Of a DNA stretch of 64,000 bases, positions 24,001 through 39,000 are shown one piece after another. Source of the DNA: Palaemon carinicauda (Eukaryota > Arthropoda > Malacostraca > Decapoda > Palaemonidae); contig NC_090768.1 in the NCBI RefSeq assembly GCF_036898095.1, positions 50,741,923 to 50,805,922 of the forward strand, given 5' to 3'. The notes below the pieces were generated by a model. It saw nothing but the letters and a program-made list of their open reading frames with translations. It ran no database searches and was not told the origin of the DNA. Made by a program: the position numbers and the translations under genes. Position 1 is the stretch's first letter. Each line of letters starts with the position of its first letter.

Positions 24001-27000
24001 GTAAACCGATTCTAGCGTTTCGTTCATTCTTTCTTAGCTTAAATGGTTTAAATTCTAAATTAAAGGAACTTTTTATTTGGAAAACCTTTCAGTTTTTTTT
24101 TCCCGTAGCAAATATCATGTTTTGACGATATATAATTGGGCTCTTCTCTCAGGTGCGAAATCTAGAGAGAAAGAGAGAGATAGAGACGGAGGGAGAGAGA
24201 GGAGAAAAAACGTTTCGTTCAAGCGGGTAACGTTGTTCTCGTTTTACTCTCCTCCCTAGTCGCTGTAGGGGAAGAAGGTAAAACGTTTCTAGGGTTTTAT
24301 TCTTGTTCCCAGGCTATGTGCGGTGAGAGATTGTAAACGTAGTTTATTTGATCTAGTGTTTAGTCTCTTTCCCAGCCACTGATTTCTTTATCTTTATATA
24401 TGTTTTCTGTTGCATTATACGACTGTTTTCGCAATTACTACCTTTTAATGAAGGGTAGGATTGCGTGTTTCAGGTAGAAATCAGTAAAAGTTTCGATTTC
24501 AGTGAAATAAGTGCAAAACAGAAAATCAAAGTGATAAAGTGATATGCGCAGTGTTACAGTGTTGCGTCCGAGGGTTCGTCTGTTCGTGCCTGTCGTTCAC
24601 CTAGTCCGGGACCTCTAGCAAGCTCCCAAGCCCAGGGGAGAAGTAATGTCGAACGACTTATGGGTTCGTCAGGCCTTGATCAACGAACAGACGTTTTTCC
24701 CTCCGTGGTTTCGGGCGTATCTACCCAAGATCGCCCCACCCACACAAAGACGAGAGAGCCCATTTACTTCTCGTCTGCGGAAGAGGTTTCTCGTAAGAAA
24801 CCTTGGACCAAGGTCTCGCAGCTTATTAAGTGCAAGTCGGTCCCTTCCGCGCAAGTCCAACGGCCCAGGTGTAGCCACTGGGTCAGTTCGGACTCGCTGC
24901 AGTCATCCGACGACTGCACACCTCCCAAGAGAGGCAAGGTGGTACCGCAACAGGCAGTAACTCCGTCTGTTGCCGCACCCGCTGTTTTAGACCCTCAGTC
25001 ACAACGGACAGTAGCTCCGTCTGTTGCCGCTTTTGTAGACCCTAAGTGGTCTTTACTGCAGTCTATGCAGACTCAGTTAGCTGCGGTTATGCAGGAGTTT
25101 CGTGCGGAGAAGGTTAACGCTGCACCCGTTAGCCTACAACCTGCCACGGTTGTGCGCCCAGCTCACGCTGAGGCTGCCTGCTCCCACACTCCGACTGCGG
25201 AGAAGGTTGACGATGCACCCGTTTGCCTACAACCTGCCACGGTTGTGCGCCCAGCAGACGCTGCGGCTGCCTGCTCCCACACTCTGGCTGTGAGAGCTCC
25301 TCCACCCATGCGCAGTCGACCCTGCCAGACGCATGCTGACTCCCACAGACGCACGGAGCACTCCGTTGACGTGCGTGTGCTACCACAACAACAGGAGGGT
25401 GGAGTTAAGCTGCCGTGTTTTGACACGGTGCGTCAGCCTCCGCAACCCACTGTGGTTACCGCCACTCGCCCGCAGCAGACTAGTCAGTCAGGAGTTGAGG
25501 CTTCCCCACACAGCTTTGGTTGTTGCCAGCTCACAGACTGTCAAGCAGTTACATAACGTTGCCTTCTGGTCTGCTACTTATGCACCAGTGCTGTATGTCC
25601 TCTTGTAACTGCTGCTCCTCGTTCGCCTCACGTCAGAACTTACACTAGGCCTAGCTACTTCGAAGCCGTTGTTGTTAAGCTAGTGCTCTCTCGCTCTCCT
25701 AGAGAGCGTTACGTCGGCTAGGCGACTGGTTTTTGCACAAGGAGGAGTTTTAGGGATACAGCCTTTTGATTTCCCTTCTTTTTATCTGGCTTATAGAGCG
25801 AGAGTCTGATAGGACACGAGAGAAGTTCTCAGCTTGGGAGTTCATGCCTCTGCCCAGGTAGACTTCTCAATTCTGGTAGACTCGGCCAGGCTCATAGCCA
25901 GGAGACGCTCCAGTTGTTTACAGGTCAACTTCTCAACTTTTGTCGAGCCTTTGAAGTTTTGCTGTACTATTATGTCACACATAACAAGGCTTCCGGGGAT
26001 GGTAAATGGCTCCGCTTCAGTCGCTAACCCCGTCTGTTGCCACACCTGCTCCCGTAGACCCTAATGGGCTTTGCTGCAAGACATGCAGTCCAAGCTTGTG
26101 TCCTTGATAGAGGACTTAATACGGAGAAGAACCTTCTGGCCAACAACCTTCCTACCGGTTGGTTGTGCGCCCTGTTGACGCTGAGGTATCTTACTCGCGT
26201 CCGCCAGTTGAGGTGGTTCCTCCACCGATGCGACCCAGTGTGGGTTGCCAGTCGCACGTTGACGTTAAGCGACGCTCGGAGGTGGTTGTTGACGTTCAGT
26301 GTGTCACTAGGAAGACGTTCAACAACCAGCAGAGGTGACTTGTTGTGACGCAGTGCGTCAACCTCAGCAACCCGGTAGGGTGTTGACTGCACAACCCAGA
26401 CAGTCTAGACAGTTTCGGGTTGACGCTGTACTTCCTCGCGTCCCCATGGTTGACAGTTCACAGACTGTGCAGCAGTACCATGATATTGCGTCCGGCTCCG
26501 TCACGCATCCACCAGTGCGACCGGATTCAGCGAGTCAGACGTTGCCCACTCCGTTGCCGTTTCCTCATCAGTTTCGGATGAGGAACCCTCTGATGAAGAC
26601 GTTGCTGAACAAGACGATCAACCCCCAGCCCTGCTATCCATCCAGAAGATGCTGAAGAAGGAACGCTGCCCTGTCAGGCTGTGGATGAGTCTGGTAAGGA
26701 CACTGTCATCCGTGGTTCAATTTGTGTCACTAGGAAGACTACACCTCCGTCCTCTTCTATACCATCTAGCTTTTCACTGGAAAAAGGACAAGACGCTAGA
26801 AGCGGTCTCGATCCCGGTTTCCGGAAAGATAAAGTCTTGTCTGACTTGGTGAAAGGACTTTTTCAACCTTAGAAAGGGTCTTCCCCTGACTGTTCAGACT
26901 CCCAACCACGTTCTCTTCTCGGACGCATCGGACGTAGGCTGGGGTGCGACATTAGACGGTAGGAAATGCTCGGGATTATGGAACTCGAGTCAAAGGACAA

Positions 27001-30000
27001 TGCATTTCAACTGCAAGAAGCTACTGGCAGTACGTCTGACCTGGAAAAGCTTCAGGTCTCTCCTTCAAGGCAAAGTGGTGGAGGTGAACTCGGACAACAC
27101 ACGGCTTTGACGTACATCTCCAAGCAAGGAGGGACCTACTCTCTGACATGGTACGAGATCGCAAGGGACCTCCTCACCTGGTCAACAGGTCTAGACTTTT
27201 CACTAGTAACGAGGTTCATCCAAGGCAACTTGAATGTCATAGCAGATTGTCTCAGTCGGAAGGGACAAATAATTCCAACAGAATGGACCCTCCACAAGGA
27301 TGTATGCAAGAGACTTTGGGCCACCTGGGGCCAGCCAACCATAGATCTCTTCGCAACTTCGATGACCAAGAGGCTCCCAATAGTTTGCTCACCTATCCCG
27401 GACCCAGCAGTAGTTCATATAGATGCCTTTCTACTAGATTGGTCACATCTAGATCTATATGCATTCCCTCCGTTCAAGATTGTCAACAAGGTACTGCAGA
27501 AGTTCGCCTCTCACGAAGGGACAAGGTTGACGCTAGTTGCTTCCCTCTGGCTCGCGAGAGAATGACTCACCGAGGTACTTCGATGGCTAGTAGACGTTCC
27601 CAGAACACTTCCCCTAAGGGTGGACCTTCTACGTCAGCCACGCGTAAAGAAGGTACACCAAGGCCTCCATGCTCTTCGTCTGACTGCCTTCAGACTATCG
27701 AAAGACTCTCGAGAGCTAGAGGCTTTTCGAAGGAGGCAACCAGAGCGTTTGCTAGAGCAAGGAGAACATCCACCCTTAGAATCTACCAATCGAAGTGGGA
27801 AATCTTCCGAAACTGGTGCAAGTCAGTATCCGTATCCTTGACCAGTACCTCTGTAACTCAAATACCTGACTTTCTCTTATATCTGAGGAAAGAACGATCT
27901 CTTTCAGCTCCCACTATCAAGGGTTACAGAAGCATGTTGGCATCAGTCTTCCGTCACAGAGGCTTAGATCTTTCCAACAATAAAGATCTACAGGACCTCC
28001 TTAAGTCTTTTGAGACCACGAAGGAGCGTCGTTTGGTTACACCTGGTTGGAATTTAGACGTGGTACTAAGATTCCTTATGTCAGACAGGTTCGAACCGCT
28101 TCAATCAGCCTCCCTGAAAGATCTCACCTTTAAGACTCTTTTCCTGATATGCTTAACCACAGCTAAAAGAGTCAGTGAGATTCATGCCTTCAGCAAGAAC
28201 ATCGGATTCTCATCCGAAACGGCTACATGTTCTACAACTTGGTTTTCTAGCCAAACACGAGCTGCCTTCTCGGCCTTGACCAATATCGTTCGATATTCCA
28301 AACTTATCGTATGGTTGGAAATGAACTAGAAAGAGTATTATGTCCTGTAAGAGCTCTTAAGTTCTATTTAAAAACCTTTACGAGGCCCGTCTGAAGCTTT
28401 ATGGTGTTCGGTTAAGAATCCATCTTTGCCTATGTCAGAGAATGCTTTATCCTATTTTATCAGACTGTTAATACGAGAAGCTCATTCCCATCTGAATGAG
28501 GAAGACCAAGCTTTGCTGAAGGTAAGGACACACGAAGTTAGAGCTGTCGCAACTTCCGTGGCCTTTAAACAAAATAGATCTCTGCAAAGTATATTCGACG
28601 CAACCTATTGGAAAAGCAAATCAGTGTTCGCGTCTTTTATCTTAAGAATGTCCAGTCTCTTTACGAGAACTGCTACACTCTGGGACCATTCGTAGTAACG
28701 AGTGCAGTAGTGGTGAGGGCTCGACCACTACAATTCCCTAATTCCATAACCTTTTTAATCTTTCTCTTGAAATGTTTTATTATTGTTTTTGGGTTGTCCG
28801 GAAGGCTAAGAAGCCTTTCGCATCCTACTTGATTTGGCGGGTGGTCAAAGTCATTTCTTGAGAAGCGCCTAGATTAGAGGTTTTGATGAGGACCTTTAGT
28901 ATGGGTTGCAACCCTTCATACTTCAGCTCTTAGGAGTCGCTCAGCATCCTATGAGGATCGCAAGGCTCAGTAAGGAAGACGTACTTAAAAAGGCAGAGTA
29001 ATTGTTCAAGTCGACTTCCTTACCAGGTACTTATTTATTTTATGTTTGTTATTTTGAATAACTGCTAAAATGAAATACGGAATACTTGGCTCATAATAAT
29101 GTCAACATGTAATGCTGGTCTCTACCCACCCCCCTGGGTGTGAATCAGCTATATGATCATCGGGTAAGTTTAATATTGAAAAATGTTATTTTCATTAGTA
29201 AAATAAATTTTTGAATATACTTACCCGATGATCATAAATTAAAGGACCCACCCGTCCTCCCCAATAGAGACCCAGTGGACAGAGGAGAAAATTGGTTCTG
29301 TGTTGACATCGAGTACTTGAGTACCTACTTGACAGATGGCGCTGTTGATGTACACCCCCACCTGTATAGCGATCGCTGGCGTATTCCGCCCGTAGGTTTT
29401 TCTGTCGGGCAGCAGAGCTGACAGCTATATGATCATCGGGTAAGTATATTCAAAAATTTATTTTACTAATGAAAATAACATTTTTTACCATTACTACTAT
29501 TTTAGTGTTTTCCCCACTTAAAAATCCCACTGGGAAAAGTCATAAAACTAGATTGTTTCACCCAATATTCATGGTCTGAAATGAATAAAACACAAGGTAA
29601 TGAGTAGGATCTTGTATTTAGCTATGAATTAATGTGTCATATGAGACTTTACCCCCGAGCCTCTGTTACCACTGCTTGTATACTTTGACCCATATACTAT
29701 TTAAAGCTACCTTGAATTAGCTTAATGTTTAAAGGCACTGTTCGATACTGGTTAGGTCGGTTAAAAAGTGGAAGTGTGGGAGGTCCTAGCCTCCCTCACT
29801 CATTTACCTAAGAATTTGGTATCCAAGTTTTGCTTAGAGGGAAACATGTTTCATGCTCAGTCAAAGATTTTTCCCACACAGATCTATTCACTTGCCGCTT
29901 ATATGGGTATACATACACATACATATACCAAGGCACTTACCCCAATTTTGGGGGTTAGCCGACATCAACAAATGAAACAAAAACAAAAAGGGGACCTCTA

Positions 30001-33000
30001 CTCTTTACGTTCCTCCCAGCCTAACAAGGGACTCAACCGAGTTCAGATGGTACTGTATAGTAATACCAAATCTTGTCATTACTTTATCAAGTTTAACCCT
30101 TTTACCCCCAAAGGACGTACTGGTACGTTTCACAAAAGCCATCCCTTTACCCCCATGGACGTACCGGTACGTCCTTGCAAAAAAATGCTATAAAATTTTT
30201 TTTTTCATATTTTTGATAATTTTTTGAGAAAATTCAGGCATTTTCCAAGAGAATGAGACCAACCTGACCTCTCTATGACAAAAATTAAGCCTGTTAGAGC
30301 AATTTAAAACAAGTATACTGCAAAATGTGATGGGATAAAAATAACCCCTTGGGGGTTAAGGGTTGAAAATTTCCAAATAGCCCGGGGGTAAAAGGGTTAA
30401 TGGTTAAAAATATCCATGATTAGTAAGGATATATTGTCCTTTGTTTATGTCAAGGGGTTGGCAGGGTGAAGCCTGAATCAGTGATGAAGGACTAGGTATT
30501 GTAGATTAAATTAACCCTTTTACCCACAATGCTATTTGGAACTTTCCAACCCTCAACCCCAAAGCGTTTTTCTTTTTCAAGCACGTTTTGCAATATTATT
30601 TTTTTTTAGATTGCGCTGACAGCCTTAATTTTTGTTATAGAGAGGTCAGGTTGGTCCCATTAATTTGGAAAATGCCTGAAGTTTCTCATAAAGTTATCAA
30701 AAATATGCAAAAAAATGTAAATAGCAGTTTTTTGCAAGGACGTACCAGTACGTCCATGGGGGTTAAGGGATGAGTTTTGTGAAACGTACAAGTACGTCCA
30801 TTGGGGGTAGAAGGGTGAAGTTAGTTTAAGGAGTGTGAAAATTCTAGGTGTTGCAGTATCAAGCCACTGGGACCGGAAAGGGGTCAATCTATATCACCTG
30901 TTCTTGTCAGCATCTATTATGGATATGAATTTCTGTCTTGCTTACTGACCTACTGAGAAGTAAAGAACAAGTCTTTCAGTATTGTATCTTAATTCTGTGA
31001 AAAGATACTGGATTAGTATGATTTAAAGTATCATTACCTGTAATCAAATGGTCCTTGCTCTGCCATGGCTTGCTTTTCTTGCAAATAAACATTATCTCCT
31101 TGCTCATCTGTTCTGGCAAGAATTGTATGGACGTGCTGCACACGCTAACCGTGTGGGTCATTTCAGTGATGTTTTTGACATTCAGATGAGCAACAATAGC
31201 TGTACTGTATAATGAACAGAGATTATTTTGAATATTGTTAAATACCAAAATAGGGTAGATTAAGGTAATTTTTAAAATAGATTGATCATCCCTCTGGGAT
31301 AGATCTTGAGAAGGTAGTTATGCTGGAACTGAAGTAGGAGGAGGAAAACCGATTATAGTTTGTTGTAAAACATTTCGGGATGTTATGCATAAATACTTGG
31401 AAGCCTTTAGAATAGTTAAAAAAAGCCAGTGAATGATTGTCAAACAAAAAACATAATAGCTTTCAAAAGCAATCACAGAAATGCATGCGCAGTAATCCAC
31501 CATCAGTCTCCCAGAACTAAACGATTGGCTAGGGAATGAAATGGTGTTCACAATTTAGTACAGTAAATCAATACACAAGTTATTCCACAGCCCTTGTTAT
31601 TCATACAGAGAAAAATGTCAAAATAGCCAGCACTCATCTGTTTCTTATAGCAATTCAAATTTCACTAGAAATTAAAGTATCATACTGATCGAACTTGCTA
31701 TTTATAAAATAACACAATGAATGAAACTACCAGGTATAGTAGTGGAAATCAAAAGGAGCAAAATAGTCATGCGAAGGCTTCATAATCAAAGCAGTGTTAT
31801 AATCTGCTACATGAATGATACAGGTTGTCTTCCCCCCAATTACTTTCTTCACAGAGATAAAGATCCCATGTTATACAGGGCAAGTTTGTGATTATTTCTA
31901 TGAATTCTTCCTCTTAATACAACAAGCTATTGACCCTTTTACCCCCAAAGGACGTACTGGTACGTTTCACAAAAGCCATCCCTTTACCCCCCATGGACGT
32001 ACTGGTACGTCCTTGCAAAAAAATGCTATAAATTTTTTTTTTTTTTATATTTTTGATAATTTTTTGAGAAAATTCAGGCATTTTCCAAGAGAATGAGACC
32101 AACCTGACCTCTCTATGACAAAAATTAAGGCTGTTAGAGCAATTTAAAAAAAATATACTGCAAAATGTGCTGGGAAAAAAATAACCCCCTGGGGGTTAAG
32201 GGTTGGAAATTTCCAAAGAGCCCGGGGGTAAAAGGGTTAAGTGGAAGTGGTGATCTGACGACCGACAAATAAAAAGTAGACTCCAAAACCTGACCCGTCT
32301 GATGAGATGGGATTTAGTCATGCCAGTGACTTTGGCTGAGCCCAGGAAAAGGTATAATCTTTGTCTTATATGTAAGTGATCACAGGCCACTAAAACAATC
32401 CTTGTCTTTCCTCTTTTATTGATTTTTTTGGGGGAATACTAATGTCTCTTTTTCTCATCGCAAGTTTTTTCTTTCTGTTTCCAGTTTAAGCTATTAGGCA
32501 TGTCCACAGCCAATCATTCGCTGTGCTTTTGCCCTAAATGTAAAATTCACTACTGTAAACAGATTACTGTATGTATTCTCAAGTTTGATAGATCCTTATT
32601 CGCTTTGTGTACCTTGCCAGGGAACTAAATGGGATTTTTTTTTATGCGTTGCATTAAATGCCTGGATCTTAATATCTTTTAAGGTACAGTCAGTGTCTGC
32701 TTATCTCCAATGTGATAAGACTAGGTTAAAGAACAGGAGTCTAAAGGTCAGAGTAGGCTTTTAAGTAAATCAGACATCTTGAAGTGTTAGGTCATTTAGT
32801 TTTTGCTTCCATCAGCCTTGCTCTCTTCGATGGCATATCATATATTTTACCTGTTTTACCCATTTGTGATAATTCAATCTTTTTCTTAGAGTGGATAATC
32901 TTGGGTAAAATGTATTTAGTTTTAGATTTTATTGGTAGTCTTGTTCAGTCTTTTTCATTTATTATATATGTTTTCGATGTTAGTAATGTTTCTGTGCCTA

Positions 33001-36000
33001 CTTCTGAAAATATTGTTAATCTAGCTAAGTCGTTATCTGGAAATTTTATTCTATCTTTGTTTAATTTCGATCATAGTAATAAAGTAGTTGATATTAATAG
33101 GTTTTTCTATTGATGGAAGTATGAATTCGATTAATATGCTCCCTATTTCTTTTTGTCTGAGAGGTTAGCCAGAGGTTTAGAGGTAGCTGAGCATAAGAGA
33201 ATTTCTTTAGTCCTGAGCCTCTTATGCAGTTTCCTGTACACCTATTGGACTTGAAGTATTAGTATGGTTGAAAGAGCTTCTGTAATTCAATAAAGCAAAT
33301 TAATGTATTCTGCTGAAGTGTTGATATTGGAAATGTAGAGGGTTGTTTGCCCAGTTGCTACAGAATAATGTTAATTTATTTTTATCTTTCAAGATTTATC
33401 TGCATAGCGTCTTTATGGATATAGCCTATGTTTGATTCTGTGTTGGTCTTCAGAACAGCCTACTGGACATACAGTAGTTATATCGTTATTTATTTCTCGT
33501 TTCTGGGGGTATTTTTTTATAAGTTTTTTTTTTAATCTGCTTGAAATCTGACTTGGCATCATTCATGCAGATGCAAGTTTTCCCATTATTTCTAATTTTT
33601 TCAACACATATTATATATGAATCCTAGTAAGAGATATGGGAGTCCGTGAGGAAGAAGGAGAAGCGCACGCTTTCTTTGCTTGAGGGAAAGCGATCACGCT
33701 TGGCTTTGTTCTTCCTGCGTCGCCCGAGTCTCTTCCACTGGGAGTCGGACCACTCCCTATACTCATCACAGGGCGAGCCTTGCTCTCAACGATGCCACCA
33801 ACAGATAAGACACAGAAGATGGGGTTCGGTCTCAACCAATGACACAAAGGTCCCGCAAGGTAGACCCTTGCGACTAGCACAAGTGCGCGTGGGAGCGTCA
33901 ATGAAGAGGTGCCGCCGTCATACCTGAAAAGAGAAAGAATGAACGTAAAATGATCGTAAAGCAATAATTTGTCCAATGACTATGACAAAGCCTTGAGGAG
34001 GAGAGAGAGGAGACAACCATTCTCTCCCAGCCAAATAGAAAAAGTGACTAGATCACTAATCTGTGGGTATATATATATAGAGGTGGCTGGGTACTTCTGG
34101 CCACCCCTTTCCCCAGCGTCTGCGTAGGGTTCCCACCTCGCACCACAATTTTAATAGGCTGCCTTCCAGCTATGCTGAAAGAATATATCCATATATAAAT
34201 ACTGTAACATAAAGTTTGTATTACATAGGAAAAATACGAATTATCCTCAAATTTGTCATTTTTTTCAGCTCATGAATACCACATATATGAATCATATCAT
34301 TTCTTTAGATAGATGGTTTTAGATTACTTGGTCTTTAGTGATTTAGTAAAATTATAGGATCAGTTAGCCTACAAGTAGTACAATGTGTTTTTGTCAACTG
34401 GAGAATGTGTATGTTATTCAAATCAGAAATTTAAAGCTTTTCCTCGTGCCAGTAAAGGTTTACTGTTTTTCTTACTATGAATGTTTGTGTTGTAAAGGGG
34501 CAGATGCATAAGCATTAAAGATTTTTTCACCATTTCCATAATGCATGTATAGGTGATTGCTTCATATCAAGCATTCTGTTGAATTAGGCAATCTTATTTT
34601 CCTCTAGGTAAGTACGGAAAGAATTGCCATCTTCGCTATTATTGTACTCGGGTCACTACTGTATTATAATTGAAATTGACAAAGGTCATTGTTATGCACG
34701 TAGTAAGATTATTTGTGGTACAAAGAAACTATGCTTCAGAGGTAATTTGTGTACTGCTTGATTGCCTATATCTGAATAAGTGGATTACTAGAAGTAACTG
34801 CACTCCAGAAAGTATGCAAAATATAGTAATAAATATACAGTAATAAGATACACGCACTTAAATTCTCAGGGTCATCCCTCCTTCTGGCTTTTGCACATCA
34901 GAAAAGTACCATACAATACATAATTCCAAAAGACGCACTCGAAAAACTATGACAAAGTAGGAACCCTGCGAACAAAGGAATGACGCCTTCAGTGATGTAT
35001 GGTGGTACCATGTGGGGAGAGGATATGTAACGGCTCCTCACCTATCCCTCCTCTTAGTTTCCTAGACTGGGTTAAGTCTATTAGGGGTGCAGATATCTAT
35101 GGTTATCTACGGGTACGTCCCTGATTATACACGATATCTTAAGATAGTCGTTTCGGGGGTTAGAACCCCGTGATACCTGACGGTAATTCTCGCAGAAATA
35201 TTATACAGTAGGAAGCTGCCGAAGGGACCTTACGGTTATCAAACTGCGTGCTATTAAAGGAGTGACGTCACTGGCGTGGGTTGACTAGTAGCAGTACGAT
35301 ATCGAACGGCACCTCGCTGTTCGGGGATTTTGACAGGAGATATATAAATGGTGCGAGGCCTCTGGTTGTGATTTATCGCGCCCCAGTATTATATCGACAC
35401 CTTATACAGGTGAGCGAGCTGGGTTCAACCTGGCATTCCCATGCCATTTTTTCTCTGGTAATATATAGCAGTTATATACCTTAGAAATGGTGCTAAAGGA
35501 GCATATCACTTGGCGACACGGGTCGGAGCCCAGAAAAATACTTACACTGTAGTATGAATGCGTATTCATTATGGAATATGATATGACTTTGATCTTTAGT
35601 TCCCTTATGGTATATGCAGAATCTTTGTTTATGCTGACCTCAGCACATGACTTATACAGAGCTTGGCACCTAGTAATTTAATCTTAAGCAAATGGTATAT
35701 GCATTGCTCTAGAATGAGTGTATATAACTGTTTTAACTTTTCAGGTGGTGTCCTTCATTTTGATAGGGGTGGCGGCCGCTGCTAAGTTTGCCTCTATCGT
35801 CTCGTCCCTGACTCTCGTGTCTGGCATCATAACATGTGGTGTTTTCTTACTTCTCATATCCATAGTTGGGTTAGTGGGTGCCAGCAAACACCATCAGGCA
35901 AGTAATAATTTTGTCTTTTTAGCATTTACTGTATACATACATACATAAATTTGTGTAATACTGTAATGTATTTGATAGATAACATTAGCAGGGCCTATAA

Positions 36001-39000
36001 AAATCAAAGTCTACAGTATAAAGATTGTATTGGTACTTTGCCCATAGTTATGCACAATTTGTTCAGTACTTTCTTTACCATAGTCTTATACTTTTTATTT
36101 TATATCTCATTGTTTCATTGTATTTGCAGGTGATGCTTTTCTTCTACATGATTGTCCTCTTCATCATCTTCATAATACAGTTTTCCGTGGCTTGTGCTTG
36201 TTTGGCCATGAATACCAACCAGCAGAGAATTCTAGCCGATGAGGTAAGTTGAAAGTTGAGGAGAGGTGAAGAAGGAAGTTTCATTTATGAAGATTTCCTA
36301 TTTGTTTCAATCCAAAATCATTTGGTAAAATAGCCCTCATTCTTGTGCAGTGAATAGAGTATTCCCAATTTATTTGTCAGAATAAATATTATTTGTTCCA
36401 ACACGGAGTACTTACCTCGAACTACTTTCTTAGGAGTATCTGGGATCTCCTACCATCCGACCAGAGTTTTGTGTAGTTTCCCCTATTCCCGTTTTCTATG
36501 AGGAGTAACCTCAGGCGGAGTGATAAGCGCCCTGAGGATAACCCCGGATTAGAGAGCATGCTTGCTCAGGTCTCGACCTCCAGTAAGTTCTCTGGTCGCG
36601 TCGCGATATCTCATTTGGTAAAATAGCCCTCATTCTTGTGCAGTGAATAGAGTATTCCCAATTTATTTGTCAGAATAAATATTATTTTTAATTTGTTGAC
36701 TCTACTATCCAAATTCATAAGGACGTTTAATACACTAATTTTCACGAAATCTTTTCTGTAGCCCTTTTCTACTCTCTATTGTTATTTATCATATATTTTC
36801 AAAGGGTTTTTAGCTCATTAAATTCTTGGTGAATGTCGTATTTGTCAGCAGAGGCCCATAATTTTTTGGATGTGTAAGTGTACATGTCCCCTTTAACAAT
36901 TGCTGATCCTTATTTATTGTAACAAGTCAATTGTTCATGATGCATGATGTATCAGTGTTTTGGCAAGCATTACTATGATTGTATGACATCTTGAGAGAAG
37001 AGTTTGGATAAGGTGTGCAAGTTACCTCGCCTCGTCTTGCCATAGAGGACTTATAACATGATACTGATAATTGTAGCAATGTGCTCATGGGAATTTTATA
37101 GTACCAGTTTAGGTAGTTGACCTCTTTAATTTCCAGTCTTTCTTGTTCTTCTACTTTTCTGGTAATTGCTTCATTATAAAGACTGTTTCTGTTATTGATC
37201 TCTGGCATTAAGTTGAACCATTGATTTTCAGTTTTGAGAATTTTTCAGCCTTTCATAGAGAACTTTGTATGGCCTTTTTGATAAAAATGATTAAGAATTC
37301 CTTAACTTCTGTAATTTCCACACAGCAGTGGGATATCCCTCACCACAGTATACTATTATTGTAAGAATTTTCTCACTCTTTTGGATGTATCTTTTACCCT
37401 TTTACCCCCAAAGGACGTACTGGTACGTTTCACAAAAGCCATCCCTTTACCCCCATGGACGCACCGGTACGTCCTTGCAAAAAAATGCTATAAAAATTTG
37501 TTTTTCATATTTTTTGATAATATTTTGAGAAAATTCAGGCATTTTCCAAGAGAATGAGACCAACCTGACCTCTCTATGACAAAAATTAAGGCTGTTAGAG
37601 CAATTTAAAAAAAAATACTGCAAAATGTGCTGGGAAAAAAAAAAAACCCTGGGGGTTAAGGGTTGGAAATTTCCAAAAACCCCCGGTGGTAAAAGGGTTA
37701 ATCAGGTTTATTTAAACAGTAAACACATAGATAGGTACTTGGTTGGCCAGGGCACCAGGGGACTAGCCACCCATTGAGATACTACCGCTAAAGAATTATT
37801 GGGACCTTTAACTAGCCAGAAAGTACTACATTGGAGCCCTCTATCAAGTTACGGCTCATTTTTCAGTTGCCTACACACACTGAATAGTCTGGCCTATTCT
37901 TTCCACATTCTCCTCTGTCTTCATACACCTGACAGCACTGAGATTACCAAACAATTCAATTTGAACTACTGCACTGTTATTGTTTAGTGGTCACTTTACT
38001 CTTGCTAAGGGTAGAGGAGACTCCTTAGTTATGGTAAGCAATTGTTCTAGGAATACACTCCAAAACCAAAACATTGTTCTCTAGTCTTGGGTAGTACCAT
38101 AGCCTCTGCACCAAGGTCTTCCACTCTTTTGGGGTAGGGTTCTCTTGTTTTTTTCAATGCTTTTATGGTTTATATATGAAAGATTTATTTTAATGTTGTT
38201 ACTGTTCTTAATATATTTTATTTTAATTGTTCATTACTTCTCTTGTAATTTATTTTCCTTATTTCCTTTCCTCAATTTGCTATTTTCCCAAGTTGAAGCC
38301 CTTGGGTTTATAGCATCCTGCTTTTTCAACTAGAGTTGTAGCTTAGCTAGTAGTTGTAATAATAATACTAATAATATTAATATGCTTTCAGGTTATTTTT
38401 ATTAGGTCACTTATTATTTTGTTTGGTTTTGGAGCATTTTAATTTTTTTATCTTCGTAAGGGCTATATTTACCTTTTTCAGCTTTTGTGATCTCTATTGG
38501 TCCCTCTATTATCCCAACGCCCTCAATTTTGTGTTCATTGTTTTTTTTTTTTTTTCAGAATACGTTATTTTCAAAATACTCCCTTCATTGTCCCAGTAAT
38601 GTTTATTACTTACCTGTGATTGCTTCATAATTTGCAGTGCAATTACTCCTCTATGCCAGCCATGGAAATGTCTTGTCTAGAGGTTTTTAAATTTAATTAT
38701 CCCTTTCGTTCCCAAAGGGCGTACGGGTACGTTCTTGCTAAACACTGTTATTTACATGTTTTTGCATTTTTTTGATAACTATGAGAAACTTCAGGCATTT
38801 TCCAAAAGAATGAGACGAACCTGACCTCTCTATTACAAAAATTAAGGCTGTTAAAGCAATTTTGAAAAAATATATAGCAAAATATGCTCAAAATTTAACC
38901 TTACCTTGGGGGTAAAAGGGTTAAACCTGTTCTTGCAAAACTACAATTTGTTTTAGCTTTTCATAATCTTCCAGGGATGGAACGTGATTTCTACCGATGA

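Larger units (their letters stand above)
23190..29490 (+). mobile_element. DIRS-like retrotransposon, RT-deleted copy (DIRS-2)
   Basis: The left end has 'aacttacccgatg' followed by ~165 bp ('cagctctgctgcccgacag' ... 'ccaattttctc'). This stretch recurs almost perfectly as the reverse complement at 29290-29455. A second short inverted end ('catcgggtaagtttaatatt') lies at 29158-29180. A right terminal repeat plus an internal complementary region is the layout known for DIRS elements. The interior carries a Gag-like region, RNase H and a tyrosine recombinase, in order, but no RT palm. It lies in the sense direction inside tetraspanin intron 1. Confidence 0.85.
29838..30450 (+). repeat. Duplicated block, copy B part 1, with two insertions
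   Basis: Same block as 22500-22665 but interrupted by a reversed LINE A 3' end (29910-30057) and a family P MITE (30093-30400). The similarity ends near 30449 ('atgtc') and resumes at 32666. Confidence 0.8.
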